This document shows, piece after piece, positions 12,218 through 25,300 of a stretch of DNA of 64,000 nucleotides; within the stretch, counting starts at the first letter, position 1, and the number at the start of each line of letters is the position of its first letter. The translations under genes and the position numbers were made by a program. The stretch comes from Liquidambar formosana (lineage: Eukaryota > Streptophyta > Magnoliopsida > Saxifragales > Altingiaceae). Location of the stretch: contig CM077831.1 of the NCBI GenBank assembly GCA_039720395.1, positions 13,421,803 through 13,485,802 on the forward strand. The letters are read 5' to 3'. A model generated the notes under the pieces. It saw only the letters and a list, made by a program, of their open reading frames with translations, did not search any database and was not told where the DNA came from.

Positions 12218-12764
12218 ATGATGAAAATAGCCTTGATTTACATAGGCCAGCGTGATGCAAAACTTTTCCGCACTCTTTTCTCCCACATTCTCCCCCTTCT
12301 TTATTTCTTGCGGGCCCCACGTTTGATCTCATCCCCTTCCCTTCTCTCTTCTGAGTGTACCATTTCCTGCAAATCCATCACAACCACACAACTCCTTACT
12401 TCTTTTTTTGATTCAAACACAACTTCTCACTTCCTCTATCTCGTGAAACAAGCAAAGAATATGCCATCTCCCAATAATTTCTCCCATTTTCAAAACTGTT
12501 GAAGCATCATCATCAACCCAACCCACAACCTCCATCATGTCAACCATGGCAGTACCTTCTTTCCCACTTAATCAGCCACCTCCTGCCCATTTTTATCACT
12601 TAGCTTACCTTCATTATCACCTCACTCAAATCCTAACAGATCCGTGTTCATCATATATACCTCACTCACATCCTTCTCAACCCCATCGGCTAATTTCCAT
12701 TAATAAAGCTGAAAACTTGTAATAAAATTTAGGCTCTATTTGGTTCATGTATTTTATAAAGGAA

Positions 12765-12805
<41 letters not shown>

Positions 12806-14230
12806 GAATTGTACTTTTTCTTATTTGGTTGCAAAGGAAAATTGAAGAAAAACAATAATTGAAATAGTTTTGACTTAGTATGATATCATATTTTCCGTTC
12901 ATTTTCTTTCCTTTGTATTTTTTTTTCCCTATCTTTTTTGTTTTCCATGATAAAATCCACGAACCAAATAGAGGGTTAAGGAAATTCCACACAAATTATC
13001 ACTGGCAATCGGCATGGAGGTGCTCTCACGGTGAACATGGTTCCTGAGCTAAGAAGTTGGGCATTCCTGCCAACAAGCAATAGCATGGAAAGTAGGAATC
13101 GAAAAGAATTAAATAGGTCGAGCTTTCTAAATGATCGCTTATATATCTAGGGGCTTGCCTCTTTCTATCTCTACTGCCTGTCAAGTATGCTCCCTGCCAA
13201 GAGCAAGTCAAGGGAGACCTACTTCCAAGAAAGAATAACATGGCAAGGGTCCAGGTCCAATAATGCTTTCCGTCTTTCCAAAAATCGTCAATGATTTAGC
13301 TCCATCCATGGAAAAAAAAAACCACGAAATTGTTCCTTCCTTTTTTTTTTTTCTTTTGGAAAATTTCTCGACAAATAGAAAAAGCAAACACTCTAGCAGC
13401 AAATTTTATAGTTTTACGAAGTGGATGTAAAATTTTACTACTTCATTATTTTGTAAGAAAGTAGTAAAATTTTACATTTTTATGAAATATTACATTAGAA
13501 TGAGTCAAGTAGTAACATTTTGCCGTTTTAATTTTTTAATAATTACGTAATCAATATGGATCTTTTTTCGAAGATGTTGATGAGTAGCTAGATTCCAAAT
13601 ATATATATATATATTATAAAACAAATGTGTATATTGTAAGTTATAAGTTTTTAAAAACTGGAATACTAAAAAACTAAGTTAGTTACATAGGATGCTTTTA
13701 ATGACAAAAAAGGGAGTGCTCTTAGTATTAATAAGGGTAAATTAGAGATTTTTTAAAAATGTGTGACTAATTGATAAATAAGTTCCAGCCTCATTGACTA
13801 ATTGAGTTAGAAAAACTCTTACTTGATTAATTGCTAATATTTTACCAAAAAGTGGACTAATTGTTAATTTCCCCTTAAATTAACTCTAAAGTCTCATTTA
13901 AAGATGAAAATACACTCGATATAGACATTAGAGTGCATTCTGCACCTATATAGCAGTGCGAAGACAGAGGTAACTTTTATTTATTTGTTTGTTGCATAAA
14001 AAAGGAGCCAAAGCACAAATAAGGAGTAAAAAAGGGAACTAAAAAAAAAAAAAAAAAAAAAGCTAATGAAAAAGCAATTCTCCCACTTCGACCACCACTT
14101 TAAGCTAATTAGATGACTTTTGACTCTTTAAAACACCTTAATAGTAGGAGTGAGTCTTTCATGTCACGGGTAAATGGGAGTGATGCAAAGTGAGATTGTG
14201 GGCAAAAAAATTACTTTGACAATCTCACTT
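12218..14230. other. C-rich block and AT-rich spacer, no gene recognised
   Basis: 12280-12720 is pyrimidine-rich (CCATCACAACCACACAACTC and similar) and contains a 61-codon frame from 12537. The paralogous stretch in unit B (near 30300-30490) does not keep that frame, so I do not call it a gene. An (AT)n microsatellite lies at about 12768-12801. A poly-A run lies near 14040. Confidence 0.5.
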
Positions 14231-14653
14231 TGCTCAACTCCTATTGGCTTGTGATATTACATCAGTAGAATCTACAGTTACATATAAAATGTTTGTGTGC
14301 AAAAAAAAAACCTGAAAATTGGATGATTTAACCCTAGCTGCGCGCCCAAAGGCATTGAGATGAGTTAGGTTTCCTCTATTCACACACATACCATGACAAA
14401 AGGCAGTAGGATTCAGAAGAGAGATAGAGATGGAGCAAACCTTTTGCACAAAATGTTGAGAAATTTCTTTAACTGATTAAGATAGTAGTAAATTTTTTGA
14501 TTTGTAGTTGTTCCATTACAAAACAGCTTCACTTGGATTAGGGGTGATTTGGATATAGGCTCCATTAATACAAAGGAGGTCCATTTTTGAAATGTAAATT
14601 TCGCGGAACCAGAGGGTAATTTTCCCAAAAAAGAAATACTCCAAAAACTTTAC

Positions 14654-14803
14654 CCGCAAAATAGCTTCAATGGCATAGTTATCAGCTTTCCCACGCCTGG
14701 CTCTCTCTCGGCCTACTTCACGCCATGCATATTCATTCTCTACCATGCCATTTTTAAGGCGATGATAAAGTACATCATCTATATTTCCTCCTCCTCCTCC
14801 CTG
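14654..14803 (-). other. candidate orphan exon, product not recognised
   Basis: The minus-strand reading gives an open 50-residue segment, glycine-rich then DDVLYHRLKNGMVENEYAWR, then REVGRERARRGKADNYAIEA. It ends at a good donor (CGG|GTAAAG). Composition and splice context look exonic, but I see no neighbouring exons and do not recognise the family. In unit B (32201-32350) the same segment carries two extra bases (CAGAGAGAGAG) that break the frame, so at least one copy is dead. Confidence 0.35.
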
Positions 14804-14809
14804 CTAGGA

Positions 14810-17424
14810 TACATCAACCATATTTAATTTCAGATCTGTGGTTTAATAATTTGTTGATCATTGAATTGAATCAACTACTCCTAGCCTAGCAGCACAACAT
14901 AAGAAATAAAAAAAAAAATGAAAAAGGATTTAATTTGCACATACCAGAACACTGGGAGGGGATAAATTGTGAAGATCCTCTTTAGGTTGAAAGCCCACAA
15001 TTTAACTCTAACCCATCTTCGCTCCCCTCAGTTTCTAGAAATGGGATCAAACAAAGCTAACAAAGCTAAGCTAATGATGGCCAGGTCGATCTTCATTATA
15101 AAGTTGGATATATAGAGATAAGAGGCGGCCTAACTTCCTTCAACTGTAGTGTTTTTTAGTGTGCTATTTGGTGAGGCATGTGAGAAAGCAAACGAAGCTA
15201 AGTTGATGATGCGTTCATGCGGGTCTTCGTTATAAAGTTAGAGAGGGATTCAAAATTACAAATAGGTCTGTCTATGGGCATATAATTGCAGTTTAATACA
15301 GAATGATTACTAATTTACTAGTAAATAACTACTAACTTTACTAAATATATATAACTACTAACTATAATTGAACTGTAATTGTTTGCTCGTCTACCTTAAC
15401 CCTTTGAAAATCTCAACGCTAGATGGGATTAAATCTTCTCTCTTGCACTACGGGGGAGTTTTCAAATTGGTCAGGTAGTATATGTTCAACTATTATACAG
15501 GGTCAGTTCCGAACTTTTTGGGATCTTAGGTGGACTCCTAAAATGGGGTGATTTATACATATTCTACAAAAAAAAATAAAAAATCTAAGTATCCAATTTT
15601 TTTTCCCTAGTACCAACATACAGTTTGTTTGCATATAAATTTATTAAAATTTTCTTTTATAAATTAAGATGACAAGAGATCATTATAGAAACTTAAAAAG
15701 ATATAATGCGTATTTTTTACTTTATAATTAAGCAAAACCCACTTTAACCAAAAAATGAAAGTAAAAAAAAAGAAACAAAAATGAAACAAAATCTAATGTT
15801 ACAATATCGAAAAGAAATGAATCAATTACAACAAAGCGTCACTCAAACATCACTCTCTTTGCATTTTTAACTGTAAAATTACTAATTAAACTAGTATAAT
15901 CAAACTTTTCTACCATATTAATTCTTTTTAATGGATAATATAACCAATTTGGTTAATTTTTCTTGTGACATGGTGACTATATATAATGGAGTTTAAAGAG
16001 TTTCGTGGGTCTAGAAAGCTTCGTGAGGTTTCTAAATCTTTAGATCAAGTGACATGATGACTCACATATCAAAATTGGCCGTATTTTCAACTAGTAAAAT
16101 CATTTTGAACAATTTTACAAAAGAAAGTTTTTTCAAAATTTTTAGTTTAAGTGGACTATTCGGCCAAAAATGAAACAAAGATAGTAAAAGGTAAAAAAAT
16201 CTACTTAAACAATAGATTAAGTGGATTTTTTTTTCAAAATAGTAATATTTTCTAGTGAACCACATGACCAATTTTTATAAAAACATTTTATATTTTTCGT
16301 AAAACTTTAAAAAATAAAAATTGGGGGATTTAGTGATTGAGAAGTCCTATTTGGAATATTATTGCACTCTCTAGTCCTATTGGGAAAACTTGTCAAGCTA
16401 TAAGTACTTTAAAAATTGACAGGACAAAATTGCCCTAATCATTATAAGAGGTTTTTGTAAAAAAAAACCTCTTTAAATGGGATTCTCCAAAATTGACGGA
16501 GTGATTCTTTATTTATTTATTTTTAAAAATGGAATCAATTTAAAATTGGTTTAAAAACCTCTTTAAATGGGATTCTTTCTTTATTTTTTTTTCTCTTTAT
16601 TTTATTTTTTTTTCTTCTCTCAAGATTCTCTCTTAATTTCTCTCCTATAGCAATTCTCCCATAACCATACTCTCCTTATTTTTAGTTATTTCTCTCCTTA
16701 TTTCTCTTCTTATTTTTCTCCCAATATTCTATCTGTATTTCTCTACCATAACAATTCTCTGATAACCATATGAGCCACTATTGTTGTAACTGTTTCGTGT
16801 GTACGTGTAATGTGTTGACAAAAATTCATAATTTGACGTTTCAGGGTAATGTCAAATGTGGAGATTTTAACAATGAATTGGTAGTTTAGTTTCATGAGTT
16901 GTTGGATATAGTTGCATGGTATTGTATATTATTATTGGTTGGTTGTAACTACTTAATTTTATTTTCTTTAAGTTCATTGTATATAGCGACTAGTTGGTAT
17001 ACAATTATATGGTATTGTATATGAGTTCATGTAACTATTACTAGGTTGTCGGAAAATTTGAATCCACTTGTAACTAGTTACATGATGTTTGTAACTAGTA
17101 AAATAATTTTTCCCATTTTGTGAAATGAGTTACAATGGAAAATGAGTTAAAACCGTTACATAAAGTAGATAGCTATGTTTTCAACATAATAAGGAAATCC
17201 ATGTAAGGCCCAGAATATGAACTACTGACATGGAGATAAACATGGCAATATAGTTTAGATATGGTATATTGCCCTAGAAATCATGAATGGTATTCACGGA
17301 AATCATGGAGATAAACAAGGCAATATGGTTTATTGCCTCGGAAGTCATTGAGTATACATTTTGGGAAAATCTTGCAAAAATATCGAAAGCCAATGACAAG
17401 GAAAAAATACTGTATTTTGGGGTT
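14810..17424. other. AT-rich duplicated spacer
   Basis: No coding signal. It contains two diverged copies of a sentence-like unit (AAGCTAA.TGATGG... / TCTTCATTATAAAGTTGGA) at about 15060-15110 and 15195-15245. It also has paired CTCTTTAAATGGGATTCT repeats near 16470 and 16560. All are repeated in unit B between 37697 and 40155. Confidence 0.5.
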
Positions 17425-17442
17425 GGGGGGGGGGGGGGGGGG
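17425..17442. repeat. G18 homopolymer (unit A)
   Basis: Eighteen consecutive G, matched by an 18-G run at the paralogous site 40156-40173. Confidence 0.9.
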
Positions 17443-17658
17443 CATGAATGGTATTCATGGAATTAAGAAATCCACCTAGAGCATAAAACGTTAGTGTTTT
17501 ACATGTACAATGGACTTGAAACATTAAAAGATTTTATATAGTCCTTATGACTTCACAAGTCCTTAGATATGGACTTTCCGTTGATTTCCCATAAAAATTA
17601 GTGGGGTGTACACATAAAACTAAGGAGTTGCAATAACCATCCTCCTTTTTTTTTTTCA

Positions 17659-17659
<1 letters not shown>

Positions 17660-17689
<30 letters not shown>

Positions 17690-17800
17690 TTTTAACCCTA
17701 CTACAAGGGTACCTTGGTCCAAAATGTGGGGTTCCAGACTGATTGCCTTGGTCGCATGACCTCGAACCGGGCGTGCTATTATAAATCCTATGTGAAGGAT
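17660..17800 (-). mobile_element. possible retroposed element with A/T-rich tail
   Basis: Read on the minus strand, a B-box-like GGTTCGAGGTC is followed by about 70 bp ending in CCTTGTAGTAGGGTT and then an A-rich and (TA)n tail. In unit B (about 40378-40510) the tail is about 42 A. It may be a SINE 3' end. I could not find a convincing A box or TSD. Confidence 0.35.
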
Positions 17801-18538
17801 CAAATATTGGAAAGTTAAAAAATTTTAAGAAGAATTTTAAAATAGTAAAATATGTAATAATAAAATGATAAAAATTTGTATTATATTGATAATATCGCAG
17901 GTTTGAATAATTAGTTGGCTTTCTTTCCATTTTGAGCTAAAATTCGTATTATTACCCTCTTTCTTGAACTTTTCTATGATACGTACCCATGTTGGAGTTT
18001 AAAGGTCAAGTTAATGCATTTGTGAGGACAATTATGTGGAATGCATAAATGAAGGAACCCAATTAATTGTGGTGGATATGATGTCCAAACATGCCTTTAG
18101 TAGATAGTTAACAAGAGCTTTCATTTTTCTTGGTTGTAATCAGGTTGTTCTCAGTTGTGCATTCTTGTATGACATGTTTTGGGTGTTTGTCTCAAAATGG
18201 CGGTTTGATTGAATAAGGGCTGATGTTGGGATGTTGAACCTTCGGTATCTGTCAAATGATAGTTATTTAAATTTATCATGTTCTCCATATATACAGGTTG
18301 CTCGTGGTGATAAGAGCAGAGAGGATGGTATCCCGATGCTACTTTAATTTCTCGTCATTGGATTTGGTGACATTCTTTTTCCACCACTGCTGATAGCATT
18401 CTCATTAAGACCTAGGTTTGAGCATTGACGCCATAAATTAATACCTTGCTTAATTGGTTACTGCCCCTTTAAATCCCCTGATTTTATTTTGACCTTTGTT
18501 GATGAGTTTAAATGCTCTGCGCTTTATTTTATTTTGTA

Positions 18539-18799
18539 CTCCCCCCGTCCCACAATTAAGATAAGCCAAAAAATATAATATCATTGACTTGTCCTTTATT
18601 AAATTCTATTTTTCCAAAATTACTATTTCTTACTTTTTATTGGGTTTTGTGTTGAAAGTAATTATTGGAATAACAAAGAATAATATAAGAAAGTAAAAAA
18701 AATTGTGATTTAACTCTTCAAAATAGACAAACATTTTGATACAAAAAAAAAAAAAAAAAAGGGTAACAAATATAGTCTATCTTTATGGGATGGAGAAAC
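18539..18799. mobile_element. Stowaway-type MITE, second subfamily (unit A)
   Basis: A 261-bp element flanked by TA, beginning CTCCCCCCGTCCCAC and ending GGGATGGAGAAAC. Its interior (CCAAAAAATATAATATCATT...) differs from that of the 4398 element although both sit at the same paralogous position. The unit B copy is at 41267-41524. Confidence 0.8.
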
Positions 18800-19276
18800 T
18801 AACATATTAGGTTAGCCTGTAAACTTGAATGATCGAAGTTAAATAAAGATGGAATAGGAGCACTTCTTTTCAAGATTTTGCATAGTACTATATTAATAAA
18901 ATCATATATGGAAATCACTACCTCATTTAATGCAAAAATTGAACTTCCTACCAAATTGAATGTCCCACTGGCCCAACTTTTTGGTTTTATAAAACCTCAC
19001 GATCCAAAAAAAAACCAAAAGAAAATCTGTTCAGCCCAAGAGCTTTATTTTCTGAAGATTGGTGAATCGCATCCGATTTTAGGCCAGGTTGCCAAGGTGT
19101 CATCGGTCAATCAAATTCTTTCATGAGCTGTGGGCTGTGTGGGACTTGCTTTTGGATTCTTGCCAAGCAAATCAGCTGATGTTTAACGGGGCAAGCTTAG
19201 CTTGAGGCATTGGCATGGATAGTAACCTTTTACCTTCACCGGTGCCTTTCAAGTGGTTCTCGTATCTTTTGAATTT

Positions 19277-19944
19277 GGAAAAATTACACTGACCTTTTTT
19301 GAGATTTGACAAAATAACATTGACTTTTTTTGACATTTTAAAAATCACATTGACCTCCTCCAAGGTTAGGCCAAAGCTACGTAGACCTCTCTTTTATTAC
19401 TATTTTCGTTGAGAAGTATATAAAATGTCCAAATCACTCGGAGTCTAAATAAAACCAAGTTGCTTACATTTTTTTTTTCTATTTTTCAGATTTGATCTTG
19501 GTTTAAGGTATTTTAAAGAGTCAAAAGCTATTAGTTTAAGTTGAGTCAAAGTAGGATAATTGTTTTTCTACAAATTTTCTTTTCAATATTTTAGTTCTTT
19601 TTTTCCCCCTCTTTGTTTGGGCTTTGGCTCTCTTTTTGATGTAGCAAAACAAATAAATAATAAATAAAGGTGTATATAGGTACAAAATGAACTTTGACGT
19701 TTATATGAGGATATTTTTGTCTTTAAATAAGATTTTAGAGTTAATTTAGTTATTTCATGTATTATTCCTTAATTAAGGGTAATATTGGCATTTTTGTGGG
19801 TTTTATGTATGACATCATCCATTTTCGTTAGTCAGACTGATGGAGGAGAGGTGAGTGTTAAATTTATTAAATCTCAAAGAAGGTTAATGTAATTTTTTAA
19901 ATGTCAGAAGATCATTTTCTCAAACCTCAAGGGACATCATAAAC
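19277..19944. mobile_element. Mutator-like MITE (unit A copy, 3' end damaged)
   Basis: Starts GGAAAAATTACACTGACC, with terminal inverted-repeat sequence TCAAACCTCAAGGGA near the other end. The last 30 bp and the 3' target duplication seen in the unit B copy are missing here, replaced by CATCATAAAC. No coding capacity. Confidence 0.72.
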
Positions 19945-20524
19945 GTTCTCAATTTTTTGTTTCTTTTAATTTTTATATGTTAAAATGCTTTATTAGTTTA
20001 ATATAAAATAAATGCTTTATTACCTTAATATGTTTTAAACAAGTTAAGGAAAGACAAATTCATAAATCAAATCACTTGTGTGGGTCATTTTTTAAGGTAT
20101 GATTGGTTGGCGAAGAGGAATCTTCGAGCTGGCTACTTCTTGAGGGCAATGACTGCTTATGGTTTAGGTATGAAAAAAAATGCTAAATCTGTCAACATGG
20201 ACACAATTATCATGCCTTACACAAAGGATGTCTAATTTGGTATCAAATCTAGGCAATTAACACTACTGTTTGTGAGTTTAACGTCTTTGTGCGTTGAAAA
20301 TTAGAAATTATACTAAGCTGTCACTGATGTCAAGGGGTGAGGAGTGAGAGGCAAGTCTTTAGAACAATAATCAATGGGTCGTGGTTTATCAATCGAATTC
20401 TATAATCTGCTTGTAATTTTGATTAGATAGCTAACATCGTACTAATTACTAACACGTGTAACCAGTAACCAGGTTGTGTTTTAGTTTGAAAAATTGACAT
20501 GATTCATAAATGGGTTGATTTAGA

Positions 20525-20738
20525 GTTGACATCTATATTCTAGTACTTGAATCTCAACACGACATGAACATGAGCCGTCAACACGAATTGTTGGCCCTAG
20601 GTGTTTCTCAAAGAGGATCAAAGAGGAATCGGGTTGACATCTATATTCTAGTACTTGAATCTCAACACGACATGAACATGAGCCGTCAACACGAATTGTT
20701 GGCCCTAGGTGTTTCTCAAAGAGGATCAAAGAGGAATC
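20525..20738. repeat. perfect 106-bp direct repeat
   Basis: 20525-20630 and 20633-20738 appear identical across 106 bases, separated by GG. The unit includes GACATGAACATGAGCCGTC. The region is absent from unit B because of a deletion there. Confidence 0.93.
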
Positions 20739-21653
20739 TGGATGTCAACGGACCGGGTTTGGAACGGGGAGTCTCTTCCCCAACTCAACCCTAATGGAAA
20801 TTACCCCATTTTGGGTTTGACATCAAGTTCCCATTGTCATTCCAATTAAATTTGAAAATTCCATTCCCATCTCATCTTATCCCATTTATACTTGGTCAGA
20901 TAAGACAAAGCGGGGTGGGATGAAAAAACTCATTATGTTCCATAACCTAGATTTGATATTAAAGAAAATGTGAGAAATAATCATTTTAATTTTTCACATG
21001 ATGGAATGTTTTGAGAGGTTGTTAAGGGAAAATGGGAATCCAATAGTATTATCCTTATTTTATAGGCTGCCGATTGTAATTAATATGCTTGTTGATAAAG
21101 GGAAGGGTCCAACTATTGCCACCCCTCAATTTTATTTGCAGCCCCACTTATTTTAGTTTTTAAAGATTTTATGAAAGAATAAAAGGTTTTTATGAAAACC
21201 ATCCGTATACTCTACTAAAAAACATTATTTTGAACAATTTTGCGGAAGAAAATTTTTTCAAAATTTGTCATTGAAGTGGATTTTTATTTTCAAAAATGAA
21301 ATAGAGACCGTAAATAGCCAAAAAAACATTGATAAATAATTTTGAGTGAATTGAATCCCACTACCCTTCATGCAGATATTAGATTTTCTCATCGATAATA
21401 TAAATGGTTTAATATAAAAAGTATACATTTATCCTTTACGTCTTAATTTATTACCACAAAATCAGCGATTGTGAAAATTTAAAAGTCACATATAAGCTAG
21501 CTAGTAGCATAAATTTTGATAATTAGTATTCCATACTTCTGTCAAAATTTATTTTTATTTATTTATTTATGATTTTTTTTTTTTTGTGTGATTTTGTTAT
21601 TGGAGACTCAGGGTTCTAGACTGCTAAGGGCAAAATAGTTTCCAAATGGCAAG

Positions 21654-21870
21654 TTTTTTTCCCAAGCTTGGCTGGGTACAAACCCAAGTTATTCTTGGAG
21701 GAGCGCGCATTTGGGAAGCGAAAGACCTGTTTGGCAAGTAGGATGAGGTGGCGCATTGATGATGGAAAATCCATCAGCTAAGAATTGGACTGACGGATGG
21801 CTTCCAAGATCGATGCTAGGGGGAAGAGTCCTTACTCAGCCAACTGATACTCTCTCCTTTAGGAAAAGGT
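21654..21870 (+). pseudogene. LINE reverse-transcriptase 3' fragment (zf-RVT region), unit A
   Basis: Frame-broken remnants of a plant L1-type ORF2 C-terminal region. Pieces are NPSYSWRS, then ARIWEAKDLFGK, then RIDDGKSI, then DGWLPRSMLGGRVLTQPTDT in successive frames, in the order usual for that domain. It lies about 450 bp upstream of the GH9 TATA box. Present at the same place in unit B. Confidence 0.68.
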
Positions 21871-22306
21871 GTTTGTGATGGAAATTCCATCAGTTAGGTA
21901 TAAAAGGGATTACGTAATAATTCCCTCCTTCTCACTTACTCTTTTTAAACAAATAAAGGAGGCAAGTCGATCTATGCCCTTTTTTCCTTAATACTTTCAT
22001 TTTTGAACACCTTTTCCTAATATTCCTTTATGTCCCTATTATTGATGTTTGTGATGGAGGCCACCATCACATTTTATAAATAATTAAGGAAATTTATGAA
22101 GTAGTTCCATTATCAAAAATCCTAAGATACTCTCTCCTTTTCTAATCAAAACCGAAAAGAAGGATTTTTAAGCATTTTCTCAAAATGGTAAAAATCAAAA
22201 TATCAAAATATTTGAATTAAATTGACCCCAAATGAAAGGCTTGAATTTCTCGATTATTGAGATTTACTACCACAATTATATTGGGTCTTAACCCTAATTT
22301 TTCCTC

Positions 22307-22314
22307 TATAAATA
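22307..22314 (+). promoter_or_regulatory. TATA box of GH9 gene, unit A
   Basis: TATAAATA 51 bp upstream of the ATG at 22365, conserved in sequence and spacing in unit B. Confidence 0.75.
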
Positions 22315-22364
22315 TGGGTCCGTAGTTATGCTCATCCTCTATATTTTCTTTTTCCAAAGTCATC

Positions 22365-25300
22365 ATGTCTTGTAAAAGTTTCTTGGGTTTGGTGGTCTTG
22401 TGTATTTGTTTGTGGTTTGATGGAGTTGCTTCAGTAGATTATAAGACAGCTCTTGTCAACTCTCTATTGTATTACGAGGCTCAACGGTCAGGGAGTTTGC
22501 CTACTAACCAAAGAGTGCAATGGCGTGCAAACTCTGGCCTCCAAGATGGTAAAGATGCAGGAGTAAGATATTATTAATCCCCACTTCAATTCCTCAATCC
22601 TAATAATAATAATAATAATATTTTTTGTTTTTGGCTAATGGATGATAATAATAACAATAGTAATAATATAGTAGTTGCTACTTGTAGAAGCGATTTTCAT
22701 GGTTATCCTATCATTATTTTCTTTTTCACGTTTATTTGGCTATGGTTTTTTAGTCTAAGTTTTTCTCATGATCTCTGTTCATAATATTTATGTTGTTTTG
22801 ACAAGCATCTTGTTCATCAATTAACAAGATTTTTTGTCTCGTGTTTTTTATTTTTGTTTTCTTTCAATGAACAAGATATGTATGTTGAGGATAGTTTTAC
22901 TGTGCTAGGGTAGACATATTTGGTTATCTTTTTTATTTTATTTTATTTTTTATACTGACAGGTTTTTTCACAATCAGGATATCTTTGGTTTTAATAAAAG
23001 ATGGAAACAAATGAAGTGATTGATGGGATTTTCTCTATAATTAATGTGTTTTTGCTCCCTTCGTAACTTATTCTAATGAAATTTCTTATTAGGGGTAATT
23101 ATTCAATCCTTTCAGTTAAAGATTGGGCGGCATTAATTGCAATTAAACAACTATGTATAACCACATTCACAAAAAACAAAAAAAAAAAAGAACAAAGAAA
23201 AAAAAAGACATTTTTGTGAACATATTTTAAGTAAAAATTCGTTCTCTAATTAGCTAAAGGCCTGTTTGGATGCTAAAACTCAATCAGGTAAGAATGGGAG
23301 ATTCAGTTTCCATGGGATGTGCAATGTTTTTTTTTTTTTTTAATAAATAAATTAACATGCAATAAAAAAAAAACAATATATGATTCATGTGTTGACATGA
23401 CACGATGACAGGTTGATCTTGTGGGAGGATACTATGACGCCGGTGACAACGTCAAATTTGGATTTCCTATGGCTTTCACTATAACAATGCTTTCATGGGG
23501 TGTAGTGGATTTCTATGGACGTTTCAGTGAGACAGTCCAGCTTTCAAATGCATTGGAAGCCATCAAGTGGGGAACAGATTACTTGATGAAGGCTCACCCA
23601 CAGTCAGATGTCCTCTACGGCGAAGTCGGGGATGGCGATTCTGACCATGTATGCTGGCAGAGACCTGAAGACATGACCACGCCGCGGACTGCCTTTAAGA
23701 TCGATGATGAACACCCCGGCGCTGATCTTGCTGGTGAAACTGCTGCTGCTCTTGCCGCTGCATCCATTGCTTTTAACGCGACTGATCCTGCTTATGCATC
23801 CCAACTTCGAGACCATGCAGTGCAGGTATGCCATACATTGCAACTTCAATTCCATCACCTGTACTGCAGCTTTAATTTGCCTTACTATATTAATTTGCTT
23901 TATATATTGTCATGCACAGCATAAATCATTAAGAATTTCTTACACAAATTAAAGACAAAATTAAACTACTATAAAGGCACCCTCATATATAGGAGCTCTC
24001 CCTTAATTTAAGATATATCAATTGCTTGATGGTTTAGTTTTTGATCAAGGGTTTCGTGAACAAAATCTTATAATTAATAAAACGCCAATTTGATTACTGG
24101 GATTGATTAAAGTTAAATATTCTCTCTCTTTCAATAATGTTTGATTATAAGTAATTTTTCTTCAATTTTGACAAACAGTTGTGAGCGTCTGGTTGAATCA
24201 CTGAACTTCATTTGAGTATGATGACATAAATGGTAGGTGCCTCTGGTCAAATGCATGACTGAAATCGTTGGAAAAAAAAAGAGAGAGCTTATGACAAGGA
24301 AGGGAGCACTCCTCATATATAGAAAAAGGATGTTTAGAAGAAACTTAAATCGTATTGCTTAAGAAAAATTGCACTCAAATTTGGTTTCATCGAAATTTGT
24401 CATTTTCTTGAACAAATCATTGACATAATTATTTAATTAATTTGCATTTTTGCAACATCAATCGATCTAACAAAAATCTTACACTCGCAGCTTTGGGCTT
24501 TTGCTCATGATCACCCAGGTCATTATCAAGACAGCATACCTGTAGCAGGAAAATTCTATAGTAGCACCGAATTTATGGTAAAGTGAAGTTGCTTATTAAT
24601 CTATGACCGAGTGATTAGTGGGAAAAAAAGAAGCAATTTTAAACTTAATTATTGGACTTAAGATTGGTTGATCATGATTTTAAAAATTGTAAGCTGGTTT
24701 GACATGCAGGATGAATTGTTGTGGGGGGCTGCATGGCTCTTTCGAGCTACCCATGACTGGGACTACGTCGATTTCCTTGATGACGCACTTAATTCCGGCG
24801 ACATTGGTGGCACAAGAACCATTTTCTCATGGGACGACAAGTATTTGGGCTCTCAAGTTGTAGTCGCAAAGGTACTGCATGTTAAATAAGTTGTAATTAG
24901 GGTGATTAATTGACTCGTACTAAATGTTTTTTGGTGCATGAGCACATGCATGCAGCTTATTTTGGATGGCACCTTTGCGGACTACCAAGGCGGATTGGAT
25001 GGGTACAAAGACCGAGCTGAGGAGTTCATATGCTCTTGCATTCAAAAAGGTAGCAACAACATTAAAAGGACACCAGGGGGTTTATTATGGTGGCAGCCAT
25101 GGAATAACCTCCAATACACTACAGCTGCTACATTTGTTGTAACTGTATATTCTGACTTTCTTGCTGCTGCAAAGGCCTCGATCAAGTGTCCAGGCGGCGT
25201 TGTTCAACCCTCCGATCTAATCGCATTTGCCCAAACGCAGGTATCTATGATTAACCCCCCAAAACTAGCTTCCCTCAATTTACAATTATATATTTATAAT

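Larger units (their letters stand above)
18144..20167 (+). pseudogene. SPPL 3' fragment, decayed paralogue (unit A)
   Basis: Collinear with the SPPL gene from its 3648 exon through its 5269 exon, introns included. Exon remnants are 18144-18213 ([19 protein letters not shown], keeping the YD motif, then TGA), 18297-18408 and 20097-20167. In 18297-18408 a 5' reading [20 protein letters not shown] sequence ends in TAA, about 40 nt are missing, and the GFGD-coding part then resumes. The last remnant has 71 nt with the ancestral reading LRAMTAYGL. Deletions, in-frame stops and a degenerate acceptor (TTTAAG) make it non-functional. It is useful as an outgroup for the frameshift in the main SPPL copy. 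Confidence 0.9.

Noticed and set aside
12537..12722. 61-codon frame with MSTMAVPSFPLNQPP as a gene
   Set aside because: The unit B counterpart (near 30310-30490) does not conserve the frame, and no splice or family signal is visible.
12768..12992. Lysine/isoleucine-rich frames over microsatellites and poly-A runs
   Set aside because: They translate simple repeats ((AT)n, poly-A) and carry no protein character. The same applies to frames near 10090, 17660, 40380 and 48550.
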